A stretch of 64,000 nt of DNA from Hyalella azteca (Eukaryota > Arthropoda > Malacostraca > Amphipoda > Hyalellidae), in NCBI RefSeq assembly GCF_000764305.2, contig NW_025932596.1, forward strand, positions 310,001 through 374,000. Direction: 5' to 3'. A program made the translations under genes and the position numbers. The notes under the pieces are model-generated. The model was given only the letters and a program-made list of their open reading frames with translations. It searched no databases and was not told where the DNA came from. Below, one piece after another: positions 33,140 to 44,383 of this stretch; the stretch's first letter is position 1; every line of letters starts with the position of its first letter.

Positions 33140-36100
33140 ACCATTAAAATATGTAGTTATTTTACTTTAAATCAAGGTTCTTTTCATTTGATTTTCAGCT
33201 GCACTAAGGGCAACTGCTTACTCTCTACCTACCGTACTCCTGATATTTTGAGAAGAAAACTTCTGCACAATATGCCAAAAGTAATCTTCCACTCCAATGT
33301 GTATCTGTACTGGTTCACTGGTTCCAGCCAAAGTAAATTATTTCACATATACTTATATATATATACCTACAGGATAGTAGGATTTGGCTTAATCAAGGCA
33401 CATCTTGACAAGAAAAGGGGCTGCACTATCAAAACTTGCTTGGTTTTTTTTTCAACACCTATCAATTGATATTTCATTTTAGATAGTGATGACATTTTTA
33501 TAGAATTAGTATCCACTATTATGATTATTATCTAATGTGCCACTAAGATAATAGGTTGGTATTAGAGTGGCATCATCAGACAAGATTAGCAACACTGCAT
33601 CACTCTCTCAAACCAAACCTTGACTGATAGTTAAATCAATTAAACCTGAAATAGAAGTAGTACTAGATCCAATTTCAAGATGATAATGGAGTGTAAAATA
33701 ATAACCCATAAATATATAACAGAATAACTTATGGGTTTGCCACATAAGACCACATGTCTTATGGCCTAAGACATGCCAGCCTGCAACATCCTCCAATATC
33801 CGGTTCTACTGTTTCAACCTGGAATGCTGGGCAAAATTTTAAAAACTATCATTTCACAAGTTCTTTTCAGAAATTTCAGGCAAATATATGCAGTCACTAT
33901 TTTTGTGCAGGTGGCTACTGCCTGATTGTCTAAAATGGCTCTAGTACACCCCAGGGTTAAAATTTTCTTACTGATGTGCCATAAAAGGATAAATTTTCAA
34001 TATATTTTGAATCTTGCAGCTTTATCATGCACTTTTGTTAAGAAATACATAAGAGGGATTTTTTAATCCACCAAGTTTTTAGTCTAGGATAAGAGTAGGT
34101 TATTGTAATTTTGTAAACATTATTGTAGTCTACAATAATGTTTGTGAAGGATGGAAGGCTTGGAGAACCTCTTGGCATCAATTTAATTAAAATTAGTTAG
34201 CCCTTATTTCATTAGCTGAGATTTAATTTAGTAATAAATATTTATTTAGCAGTATTTTCACTTTAATAAACAATGCAAATTTTTTCTAAAAATTAACAAT
34301 TGCAAACTAGTACCTATGCAATATTGCCAATAAGGTATGTATGGTATCTTTCAAATTTTAATGTCTTTGCATTTGTTTCTGCTTTGGAATTTTTTTCAAA
34401 TACTTTGCAGAATGCAGACTGCATTAAATCATGTTAAATCAATCAAATCAAGTTAATAAGCAAATTTACAAAAATTTTTTTGGTTCTGTTCCACTGGGCC
34501 AAGCATGGAATACTTGGCAAGCTGCAACTAAATTTTTTGAGCTGTGGTTTTATGGATTTGACAGCCATGATTCCATTTTTTGAGCCGTGAATTCCATATC
34601 TCGGCCATGAAAAGCCATTTACAAGCCACACACTTATCTACAAAGTCTGTGAATGTGATACCACAAATTTCTAATTTTACCCTGAAACAGTCAAACAGCA
34701 ACAATAAAATTTGTCTTTACTGTAAGCTGAACATGTGCTAACAGTGTTAATGTAGTCTGACCGCTCTGACGTGACTGCAACTATGTGCGATCTGCAACAA
34801 AATGTTTAGGTTGACGTTGACTTGTTATCTTTACAATGATTATGTTCTGCAGGATATTTTGGCAGGAGCATTAAAGTAATGAGGATTGCAGAAGTTGAAA
34901 ATTTCATGAAATAACACGTTTGCAAAGTGTGAAACATGATTTTTTCAATCAAACAAAAATACAGGACAGTAGAGCCGTGAGATAACTGAGATTTCATACC
35001 TACTAGCTAAAATTATATGATGCTAGAGCCATGATAGGTATTTCAGAAAAAAGTAGGACATTTCCCAACCTGCACTGGGCCACAGTGACACTATTATTAA
35101 AAATTCTCTGCCTCAACCCTCAAGTCAGTCAATCTAGAAACTGCACAATCAAATCAAGGTGCTTTAATGGACAGTGTCACAGTGTCATAAGTGTCATTCA
35201 TCATAACTATACAATTACATTCAAGTATTTGCCTTCATTAACTGGCATAGGAGCTAAAAAAATGAAATTAATGAGATGTTATAGAAAAATTACTTGCAGA
35301 GATTTTAAAAATTTTACACAGTAGGCCATAGTCCTCCTGTCATTATACTATAGGGGTATAGGCTACCTAGATTATTTTTAGAGAGAGCTTTTTGGGGTAT
35401 AATTCTAGTAATTTTTAAGGCAAGAGGCCCAGAACTGGCAGATGATGTACAAATGATTAAGTGAAATACACTATGAATCTAATATATAGTTCATATCAAA
35501 TCTTCAAAATAGGAAAAATGGCATAGTAGGCCTAATGCCTAATGGGTATTTAGGTATTGTACCTAACTTTTTTGCTTGAACCTTTACTTTAGATTTAATC
35601 CAGCAAAAAAAAAAACAGCATAGGCATAGCTATACCTATATTAAGAGAACACAATTTGGTTTTTTCAACTGAAAGCCATCAAACTATTGAATACTTTATA
35701 GTTTATACCTACTCATCCCTATCGACATCTTGTAGTATCATGACATCAGATGATCAGTGACAGACCGTTCGGTTAGCGAAAATCTACAATAGGTTACTAC
35801 ACAGTACACACTCAATCCGAGTCAGAATGTTGCCGACATTATGAATGATTAATTATATTCACATAAAAAATCACAAAAAATCATTCCCAAATGACTCATA
35901 GAAATCTATTCCTACCGATAACGAACACTCTCTGCGAAATGCTGAGATTCACAATAGCCGTATCGTATCCAGTACAGTCATTGCGACCGGGAGATATCAG
36001 TGTTCAATTCGGCTAACTACTATGAGCTGTGACTGTAGGAATTTGCGGAAAACTCGAAATTATATTTATATATACATAAATTGATTTAAGACTCCCAGGG

Positions 36101-36320
36101 TCCCATTTTCTTCTTGAATAGTCATTTAGAAATATGAATAAGAACTATTTTTAGTACAATGATAATTTGAGATATAATTAGTTTAACGTTTCGTGATATC
36201 GGCTTTGAGTACGTGCACTTCTACCTACAAAGAAAGTGTGTCATGCTGCGTTTTATTTCTCAAAGAAAGTATATAATAATATTGATATATTGTAATAAAT
36301 TTTATGCCTTGAAAATAATA
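33140..36320. other. AT-rich DNA, no confident gene
   Basis: Several 60-110 codon open frames occur on both strands, but none shows a domain, a signal peptide with support or an exon structure. No array or long inverted repeat was noted. Confidence 0.45.
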
Positions 36321-36346
36321 CTAATGTTTATCTTAACAGATAGTAA

Positions 36347-36541
36347 ATGTTGTATATGATTCCATTATTCCAGAAGAAATTTATTCAAGATGCTTCGCTA
36401 AGGTCAGCAATTCAAGAGACATTCAATAGGATAATTATGTTGCAATTAAAGGATCACTGTGATTTATTCATCAAATTTCATAATATACAAGCGGAGGCAT
36501 ATGACGCAAACTATCACCGAGATCACCAAGTGCTGTACTGA
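36347..36541 (+). CDS. Weak candidate coding segment, possible terminal exon
   Basis: Preceded by acceptor-like ttatcttaacag and gattccattattccag, this frame reads KKFIQDASLRSAIQETFNRI and ends EAYDANYHRDHQVLY then stop. The amphipathic, mixed-charge composition is more protein-like than other frames nearby. I recognise no family, no upstream exon was located and no clear AATAAA follows closely. It may be chance. Confidence 0.22.
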   Translation: MLYMIPLFQKKFIQDASLRSAIQETFNRIIMLQLKDHCDLFIKFHNIQAEAYDANYHRDHQVLY

Positions 36542-37676
36542 AGTGCTTCTTGACTTCAATGAAGTCAGCTGACTACCTTTTTAATTTTCTTCCCGGAAGT
36601 ACAGACGAAGGAAGTGACCACTCCTCAACTTAGCTTGGGTGCTGCACCCTCTCCCCCTCCCAATCCTTCCCATCCATATTATTTCTTTCTCCAAACATAC
36701 ATATGTAAAACAGTAAATGGTCAGGTTCATATATACAAATAAGGTAGAAATTACCATAAGATCAAATGAAAAATGTAAAATTCGTACTGAGAGAAAACGA
36801 AATCAAAATTTCTTTACTACATGCACAAATTCACTAAAATATCATAATCGAATCCATTTTTATATGTAATAAGTTGATACACGATATAGAAGCAAAAAAA
36901 CGTATCAAATGAGTGTATCATTCAGCTCAGAAATCAATGAATAGAATTTTAAATGAATCGCATTCATGCCTGTTCAGCATGCAAGTAGCCGATAGCTTTA
37001 GATTGTTATACGAGTTGTAATTAAACACAGAAAGTTCCTCATCATCATAAATTGCGATGCTATTTATTAATGAATACATTTATTGTATGAATAATAAATA
37101 TTCTATAACAATTAATTATTGCATTAAAATCATTTTATTATTTGATGAAATATTTTATTTTCAATGAAATATACAACGGAACGTACAACAGTTATAAACT
37201 TAGTATCAAACTGAAGTAGGAACAATTTGTTCTTTATGCAGTTTATGGAAGAATTTTTTTTTGTGAAGTTTAAAGTATTTTTTCGTGAAGTTTAAATAGA
37301 TGTAATAGCGATTATATTGTTCGCATAGAGCGACTAGGTGTTTATGAAGACAATGTTAATTTGTGTATAAGGGTAACAACCCTTATAATAATTATAGCAT
37401 AATAATACGAAACTATCATTGCAACAATTTTTTATGTAAAAAATATATAAATGTGCAGTGAAGATTGTGAGTCGAATTGTCATGAGTAATGTATATAACT
37501 TATATATATACGAATATAATTAAATCTGGTTTATATTTTATCATATGAAATCTAAAAAAAAAGCAATAAAATTATAATTTTATTTCCGATAATTTTACCT
37601 AAACTGAAAAATAAAAAGAATATCTTAATAGACAATATTAGTCATAACATAAAGTTCAAGCGGTTTCAATAACAAA

Positions 37677-37724
37677 CCATATAAATATTTCAAGATGAAA
37701 AGTGCGAAATCATTCATCATCAGT
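37677..37724 (+). promoter_or_regulatory. Possible TATA box and initiator
   Basis: The sequence atataaatat near 37679 is followed about 30-40 bp downstream by tcattc and tcagtt, an arthropod-type initiator. It precedes the weak candidate frame at 37844. In such AT-rich DNA the TATA match alone means little. Confidence 0.3.
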
Positions 37725-37843
37725 TCAACACTACTCAACAGGAAGTTTAGGCTATAAATAAATACGTGAATTAAATTCTTTAAATGCGCGAATTTTTATT
37801 ATAAATATATTACCGTTTTCTCCCACATTAATGATTTTTTATT

Positions 37844-38188
37844 ATGGTTATATTAAGTACTGTTTCCTTCCCATTCACAGTTTTATCGGTGAGTCCTTTG
37901 ACAATTAATATCAATATCATTAATTTATTATATTTCGGGAATATCCTAATGGGTATATTTAACTCACAACTACTACTTAGAAATGGTGTTAATAAATGGT
38001 GTTATGTAGGTACAATCAAAACCTCATGTTGCATGTTTTACGTGTACAGAGATAACTCCTGTAAGCGTCCACGTCCTGTCTGTAGAGGATGTTTTCGGAG
38101 TTTTAGATGCAAACAAGACGTTAAACGGTTGTCCACGTTAAAACCTATCTTGAACAAAGCTTCAATGACATTTAAATGTAAATTTTAA
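37844..38188 (+). CDS. Weak candidate small cationic Cys-containing product
   Basis: The open frame of 114 codons starts with a hydrophobic N-terminus (MVILSTVSFPFTVLS) and ends in a basic, Cys-containing part: NSCKRPRPVCRGCFRSFRCK followed by a further 25 residues with one more Cys. A good donor (cg/gtgagt near 37889) and acceptor (acgtgtacag near 38049) lie inside, but joining them does not keep both parts in frame, so exon structure is unclear. The charge pattern suggests a secreted defence-type peptide and the next gene is AMP-like, but I recognise no family. Confidence 0.25.
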   Translation: MVILSTVSFPFTVLSVSPLTININIINLLYFGNILMGIFNSQLLLRNGVNKWCYVGTIKTSCCMFYVYRDNSCKRPRPVCRGCFRSFRCKQDVKRLSTLKPILNKASMTFKCKF

Positions 38189-38875
38189 TCAATATCTTAA
38201 TTAATAATCTGAATTATCAATAGCGGTGTTCGTATATAAAATGGCAGAGGGAAGCCATTTAAAATAATTTGTTTAACATATGTATATGATCAAGTTTAGA
38301 ACAGTTGTCTTCTATAGCGAAATGTCACTAGACCTTTGCGTTAATAAATTCAAATGAATGTATGAATCACATATTGGATGTCATTAGATTTAGAAGTCGA
38401 ATAAATTTTGAATTGAGCCTCTTAATTTTTATAAGTGACTCCTCTAAATCTTAAGCAATAGTATTAATCATTTAGGTTAAGTTATTTTTACCGTGACATG
38501 ACTTAGTGTTTAATAGTATCATTATAATCCTTATAATTATCAATATTATTGTTATAATTTTTATTGTTATTATAGATTTATAACCTTTATTGGCCGTCTG
38601 CGCTTTGTAAGAAGTGTTAGATCATTCAAGTCGAGATTGCTGTATGAGTATTTTACGACCTGTATGATCATTATTTTCTTGGAACATACATGCGACAACC
38701 GCGATTGCATCATATTCTAAAGATAAAGACCGGAGCGTGCGTGGACACCGTAGTCCGTCAAGCTTCATTATCTTAATATAGCGATGCCTGCTTTACTGAG
38801 GCAATTTTGGCCTGATTCTTAAGCATCCGGCCACATTGCTGCTTTTGAAATTTCCGATTTTCACAACTTATTGCT

Positions 38876-38940
38876 GGTTTCGAACCCATAACGCGATGCC
38901 CTAATCTAGGTGATGTCTTTAACCACTAGGCTAACCCAAG
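38876..38940 (-). mobile_element. tRNA-derived SINE head
   Basis: On the minus strand the A box TAGCCTAGTGG (38923-38933) and B box GGTTCGAAACC (38876-38887) are separated by tRNA-like spacing. The region begins GGGTTAGCCTAGTGGTTAAA, typical of a tRNA-type SINE start. The body probably extends down to about 38760 (ggccggatgcttaagaatca on the minus strand). The cloverleaf is not fully pairable, so a functional tRNA is unlikely. Confidence 0.65.
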
Positions 38941-38984
38941 TAAAAAAGTATTTTTCTGCTATTTCGACTCTCGTTGAATATAAT

Positions 38985-39590
38985 TACAAAATAATGGACT
39001 ATTGTAGCTCCTAATGATCAATATAAGTCCACAATAAACTCGACTGATGCTAGATTATTACAAACTATAGAGCTATTGTAGCTCTCAATTATACGTACAA
39101 GCTTCCTGCAATCCCGAATGAGATAAAAAAGATTCTTATAAGCTTATGAACTAATATACAGCTCCTAATGATATAAATATGTCCTATGCAATCCCGACTG
39201 AGGCTAGAAAATAAAATCGGGAGCAAAACAACGGAGCTATTGTAGCTCTCAATTATACATACAAGCTTCCTGCAATCCCGAATGAGATAAAAAAGATTGT
39301 TATAAGATACAACTGCAATCCCGAATGAGGTATAAGATTCTTATAAGCTTATGAACTAATATACAGCTCTTAATGATGTAAATATGTCCTATGCAATCCC
39401 GACTGAGACAAGAAGATAAAATCGTGAGCAAAATAATTATATACATACTACAAGCTTCCTGCAATCCCGAATATGGTATAAGATTCTTAAAGCTTATGAA
39501 CTAATATACAGCTCTTAATGATATAAATATGTCCTATGCAATCCCGACTGAGGCTAGAAGATAAAACCGTGAGCAAAACAACGGATAAGC
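38985..39590. repeat. ~200-bp tandem repeat upstream of the glycine-rich gene
   Basis: Three to four diverged units contain gagctattgtagctctc, caagcttcctgcaatcccga, gcttatgaactaatatacag, aaatatgtcctatgcaatcc and gataaaatcgtgagcaaaac in that order. They end about 40 bp before the TATA box of the AMP-like gene. A single agagctattgtagctcttaa word recurs inside that gene's intron near 41110. Confidence 0.85.
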
Positions 39591-39631
39591 CGCCAGACTT
39601 GGGCCCTTCATCCGTCCAAGGGAAGAGCCGC

Positions 39632-39639
39632 TATATAAG
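39632..39639 (+). promoter_or_regulatory. TATA box of the glycine-rich peptide gene
   Basis: The sequence tatataag lies 30 bp upstream of a tca initiator (39660-39662), in a locally GC-richer stretch (cgtccaagggaagagccg). The spacing to the first exon and its consensus donor make this a credible core promoter. Confidence 0.75.
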
Positions 39640-39661
39640 GCCTAGTGGTCTTGTTTCCGTC

Positions 39662-39739
39662 ACACAAGCCTTCACAATAGACAAACACTGCAAGAAGTTG
39701 TCAACAGATTCGTAATACGACTTTTGGTTCACATTCAAA
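39662..39739 (+). other. Non-coding first exon of the glycine-rich peptide gene
   Basis: It runs from the predicted transcription start near 39662 to the donor acattcaaa/gtgagt (39740). It has no ATG, so it is 5' UTR. The intron 39740-41207 contains a 21-bp array and ends tctcctattgcag, directly before the start codon. Confidence 0.65.
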
Positions 39740-40454
39740 GTGAGTACATTGGTGTATTATGTAATATTATTTTCAAATTACTTTTCTATTCTCATGCCCA
39801 AAAATGATAATTTCTTGCTAATTCATTACAAGCATGTCTTGAAAATGAACATTAATTATAATTTATATTTCTATATAATTTATAGATGATTAACATTTGT
39901 TCAAGAAGAATCTTCATGCATCTAAAAACTAATCGGACAGAAAATTCTCATAAGTTGGAACTGTCATTAATAAAAACTGTCTGTAATACAAATTGTCAGT
40001 AATACGAACTGTCAGTAATACATAGTCAGTAATACATAGTCAGTAATACATAGTCAGTAATACAAAATCTTGCCATGATAATCCGTATCTAAGCCTGCCA
40101 CTGTAAACGTGATACCCAGGTATATCCAATCACATGGATGATTGACAATGCTATTCCACTCTGCTTATCATTACATTCATTGATAACTGATCGTTCATAT
40201 AACCGGAACATAAAATAAATAAGAGTTTATTCTTAATCTCAGTTGACATGTGATGATGCTTCACCTACGTATTTGAAAATAGTATTTCAAATTTTAATAT
40301 TAATTACATTCAATAATTGATACGTTACATAAATCTGAGAGTTTGAGGGAAATTTAACCCTGAGCTGTTCCATATAATCCAAGGGTTACAAACTTATGAA
40401 ACGAATACCACTGTAGGAACGGTTTTAGCTCGAGGTATGAACGAATTTCTTTTG

Positions 40455-40805
40455 GTTTCAGCGTGTAAAAAGTATTTTTTAACATCTCAAAAGTATTTTT
40501 AACGTCTCAAAAGTATTTTTAACGCCTCAAAAATATTTTTTAACGTCTCAAAAGTATTTTTAACGTCTCAAAAGTACTTTTTAACGTCTCAAAAGTATTT
40601 TTAACGTCTCAAAAGTATTTTTTTAACGTCTCAAAAGTATTTTTAACGTCTCAAAAGTACTTTTTAACGTCTCAAAAGTATTTTTAACGTCTCAAAAGTA
40701 TTTTTTTAACGTCTCAAAAGTATTTTTAACGTCTCAAAAGTATTTTTTAACGTCTCAAAAGTATTTTTAACGTCTCAAAGGTATTTTTTGACCTCTCAAA
40801 GGTGT
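40455..40805. repeat. ~20-bp minisatellite in the intron of the glycine-rich gene, about 17 copies
   Basis: The unit is aacgtctcaaaagtattttt with 1-3 extra t. Short indels in the t run give a higher-order pattern of two to three units. Confidence 0.93.
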
Positions 40806-41207
40806 TTACTACCGAACTCAAGTTAAGCTGGCAAAGATTTGCCCCAGACCACTCATCAGATCTTAGCAGCCCACTATTAAATTCGAACATTAAATTTAAT
40901 GCGCTAAGCTTTGACGCTATTTGATCAAATAAAATCTACTGAAATTGGAAATACGTAGTCTTAATTAGTACGAGGGTGCCTAGTAGTGAGCGGTCGCTGC
41001 ACGGAACCTTTTACTGACACGCGATCTAAAAAATAATCGAGAAAACCTGAAACTAATCCCAAAAAGCTAATAATATTTACCAATCTGAAAGGCTAAAAAT
41101 AATTAGATGCTAAAGAGCTATTGTAGCTCTTAATGACAATTACATCTCCACTGTTTCCTCGACAGATCTGCATTGAAACACCCTGACATTTGTTTCTCCT
41201 ATTGCAG

Positions 41208-41618
41208 ATGGCGACAAAAGCAGTTGTGGGCCTCGTGTTGCTGGCCATTGCGGTTGCCCTGGTCGCAAGCAACGGTTTAGGTTACAACCCAAGCCACTAC
41301 CCCGGGCTTGTCTCCGGCTTTGGTAACAACTTTTTGAACTACCAACCTGCGGCTGGGTACGGCAACTGTAAATACTGGTGCCGTAGTCCCCACACTCGCA
41401 AGTACTACTGCTGCGACAACCTCAATGCTGGTATCTACGGAGGTGGAATTGGTGGTGGACTTGGAGGTTTCGGTGGCGGACATGGTGGATTCGGTGGCGG
41501 ACATGGTGGATTAGGTGGCGGACATGGTGGATTCGGAGGCGGACATGGTGGATTAGGTGGCGGACTCGGCGGTTTCGGAGGCGGACATGGCGGATTCGGT
41601 GGTGGATATAATGGATAA
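41208..41618 (+). CDS. Secreted glycine-rich antimicrobial-peptide-like protein
   Basis: The 136-residue product starts MATKAVVGLVLLAIAVALVA, a clear signal peptide, cleaved probably after VALVAS. A mature N-terminal segment rich in G, Y, N and P follows. Around residues 54-70 is a compact block C-K-Y-W-C-x10-C-C (CKYWCRSP...YYCCD), and the C-terminal half is GGG-H-GGF/L repeats. The CxYWC...YCC block with a glycine-rich segment resembles crustacean type II crustins, hyastatin and the Cys part of penaeidins, but here the order is Cys block first, then glycine repeats, and no WAP domain follows. The start is the ATG immediately after the acceptor; an in-frame ATG at 41190 lies in the intron. 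TATA promoter, leader exon and AATAAA at 41938 complete the gene. A defence role is inferred. A cuticular or silk-like role is the alternative. Confidence 0.88.
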   Translation: MATKAVVGLVLLAIAVALVASNGLGYNPSHYPGLVSGFGNNFLNYQPAAGYGNCKYWCRSPHTRKYYCCDNLNAGIYGGGIGGGLGGFGGGHGGFGGGHGGLGGGHGGFGGGHGGLGGGLGGFGGGHGGFGGGYNG

Positions 41619-41937
41619 AAATCTATCACATAGAAGCATTCAGTGAATATGGAGAAATTTCAACGGGATATCATGAAAAAAGCGTCTTCCTATTAGACTT
41701 TGCTACATAATTTAAAATTCACAACTAAGAGTTTCTTTTTAACAGATGGTTGTCATCATCGTCAATTATTTGTCTATATGACAAATGATTATCATTTAGA
41801 TCAATGATACGAGAAACACAACGCTAACCAAAGCATAGAAATCAAAATAATTAACGATGCCCAATTTATGTATCATGCACATTAGTAAATGATTGATATG
41901 ATGACCTAAATTAAATGATAATAGCCTGCAAAATTAC

Positions 41938-41943
41938 AATAAA
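41938..41943 (+). terminator. Polyadenylation signal candidate
   Basis: The first AATAAA downstream of the glycine-rich gene, 320 nt after its stop. Reasonable but unproven in AT-rich DNA. Confidence 0.4.
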
Positions 41944-41949
41944 AGTGTG

Positions 41950-42870
41950 AAAGATGCTCTTCTTATTTTCCTTTATAAAAATTAGATGCGAAACACTGCA
42001 TATATCGCTTCCAACACGTACTGCTGCTCTGTTCAACTTGTCCATGTCCAGAAAGTTAAACTTAATCGCAATTTTTATTTTTCGATGAAATTTCGTAATC
42101 TGAATTTTCCGTCGTGGCTCTAGGATTGCGTCTGATGTGGAAGTCCCTAGCAAGTTCTAGAACCATTTTTTCTGATGACTAGGACTGCGCGTTTATGGTC
42201 TTTGGAGTACAATTGAAGAAAGCGCTTAGATCGGTGGTGATAATTGTAAAAAAACAGACTAAAAAGGACGCAAAATGAGTAAATATGAACAACATTTTTC
42301 CATTATAAGATATATTTATATTTTTACTTAAAGCACATACATAAATGACAAAATAATATAGCTTTCAGACAAATTTCATCAGATCTTGGGCATGCTGAGA
42401 AAAATTATGCAAATAAACTTAGAAAAAAGCGATAATTTCAAGTCATTGAATATACTTCAATTTAATAATTTTATATGAATGACAAAAAAAAATAATATTT
42501 ACTCATAATTAATACATTATATAACAAACATAACATACTTAAAACAGAGTACTTAAATTATAATTTTTAACGTCCTAAATTTTCTGTGCACAAATAAAAT
42601 AATGAAACGGAGCTAATTAATTTATACATAGTATACATACACCCTTATGAAGCTGATAAGCTAAACCCTTTATTGTTTTTTTTTTCAAGAAACGGTAAGG
42701 AGAATATAGCGCCTAAGGAGACACATGATCAACTCACCTCCAGAAAAGTAACATTAAGAGTCAAGTAACTCGTTACCCTACGTTACGTTACTGTGTGTAC
42801 TAGTTACTTAAATGTCATACAAATAGTCGAATTAATGTTCATTATGAGTTTAAATCTCTGAAGAAAATAA
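41950..42870. other. AT-rich DNA, no gene seen
   Basis: There is an 80-codon minus frame at 41911-42153 without recognisable content. No repeats of note until the fold-back. Confidence 0.45.
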
Positions 42871-42873
42871 AAC

Positions 42874-43041
42874 AAATAAAACAACTTTTAAAAACCACGT
42901 TTTCTTAACGGACAAAAAAGAAAAACATTTACTCTTACATAACATTTAAGTTATGTAAAATGTTATGTAATGTTATGTAAGAGTAAATGTTTTTCTTTTT
43001 TGTCCGTTAAGAAAACGTGGTTTTTAAAAGTTGTTTTATTT
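42874..43041. mobile_element. Perfect 73-bp fold-back
   Basis: Arms 42874-42946 and 42969-43041 are exact reverse complements around a 22-bp spacer that itself repeats ttatgtaa. A further fragment of the arm end, aaaaacgtggtttttaaaaa, recurs at about 43071-43090, suggesting more than one round of duplication. No TIR-flanking duplication was identified. It could be a MITE or a hairpin-mediated duplication. Confidence 0.9.
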
Positions 43042-43099
43042 CACAGTTTTTAGTTTTGTAAAAACCAGAAAAACGTGGTTTTTAAAAATATTTTCTATA

Positions 43100-44380
43100 T
43101 TTATTTATTTTCTACTTTTTAGTTAGCAATTTTAGCAATTCAAATCAATTTCCAGGGTTGGCAAGTGTGGACGTTTGAGAAAAAACTAAATTTCAAACCG
43201 TGAATTTTTAGTGTTTTTTTATTTAATTTTTTTTAAAACAATTTTTAATTATTATTTCTGATGATCAAATCTTGAATTGTTAGGCATCATAATTATGCAT
43301 GCCAAATTTCAACTTACTAGGATGTTTAGAAGTGCTCTAAATTAAGGTTTGAATTTTTGATGACAGACACACACGAAACGAAGCCAAGAAAAACGTGGTA
43401 AATAAATAGACACAACTTATCTGCATTCAGCAATGAAAACACATTTCTTGAACCACAATTCGAATAAAACCTAATAACTTTGAACGGATTCTCTGAATTT
43501 ATATCGAAGTTATAAATACGTCAGCAACTCCTCCTGGTTTGCGGTATCCATTTTTGGCAGTAATGGAGAATTTTGGATAATATAATATTTTTAAAAAATG
43601 GCAACAAATCGCCAAGTGACAATCATAATGGAATGAATAACTGTCGTATTCGAGTTCATGAACAGATATTATTTATATAGATATATTATAATCAACCAGA
43701 AAAAGTAAAAAAGCAACTTGAATAGTACAATAACGAATCTAACGTCTTTGATGAAAAAAGTATTATTCAATAAGGTAGGTATAGAGGAGAATACATTTAG
43801 TAATGAAGATAATTTTCATGTCAACTTCACATCACGTCAATATCATCTATCTTTTTTGTTTAGATTCAAGCATGGAAAAAATGCGCGTAAAGAATAAATA
43901 AATAAATTTTTTTTCTGAGGTGAAAATAAATATCACTGAAATACGTAGGTACTACTTGGCTGAATATTGCATATGCAAGCAGAGAATTTACAATCTGAAA
44001 ATAAAATTACAGGTTGAAGGGAAAAGAACCATAGTGAAATATTGGTGAGTGATGCAAGCCTATTTATTGGGATACTTGTAAATATGACAACAGCTTTTAT
44101 AACTAAAATATGTTTACTACGGTAGGTACATTTGATTGCTATGACAAACATAACACTTCTACAGTAATGAACTCTTACAATTTGAAAAGTGAACATAGTA
44201 AAACAGAACAACAACAAGATCTTTATACGCTACTAAACGTCTTTATCACAAAAAGATAATGCTTCTTCATGCAACTTCAGTAATAAATAGCATAACATTC
44301 GACCGTTGCCAAGAGCAACGGTTAAATTGACAAATTCAACCGTTGTCAACGGTTGCCTGATTTCTGGCAAGTTTCGAGGC
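43100..44380. other. AT-rich DNA, no gene seen
   Basis: The region holds no array or exon-like segment. Its right end would be the 3' UTR of the BLOS1 gene that ends at 44384. Confidence 0.45.
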
Positions 44381-44383
44381 AAA

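Noticed and set aside
36347..36541. Assigning a named family to the 36.3-kb plus frame
   Set aside because: The sequence looks protein-like but matches nothing I can name and no partner exons were found; it is kept only as a weak candidate.
38876..38940. Functional tRNA gene
   Set aside because: The A and B boxes are good, but the acceptor stem does not close and the anticodon arm is not convincing, so a SINE head is the better call.
41435..41629. Proline-rich antisense frame (PPPNPPCPPP repeats)
   Set aside because: It is the complement of glycine repeats in a well-supported secreted protein gene with its own promoter and signal peptide.
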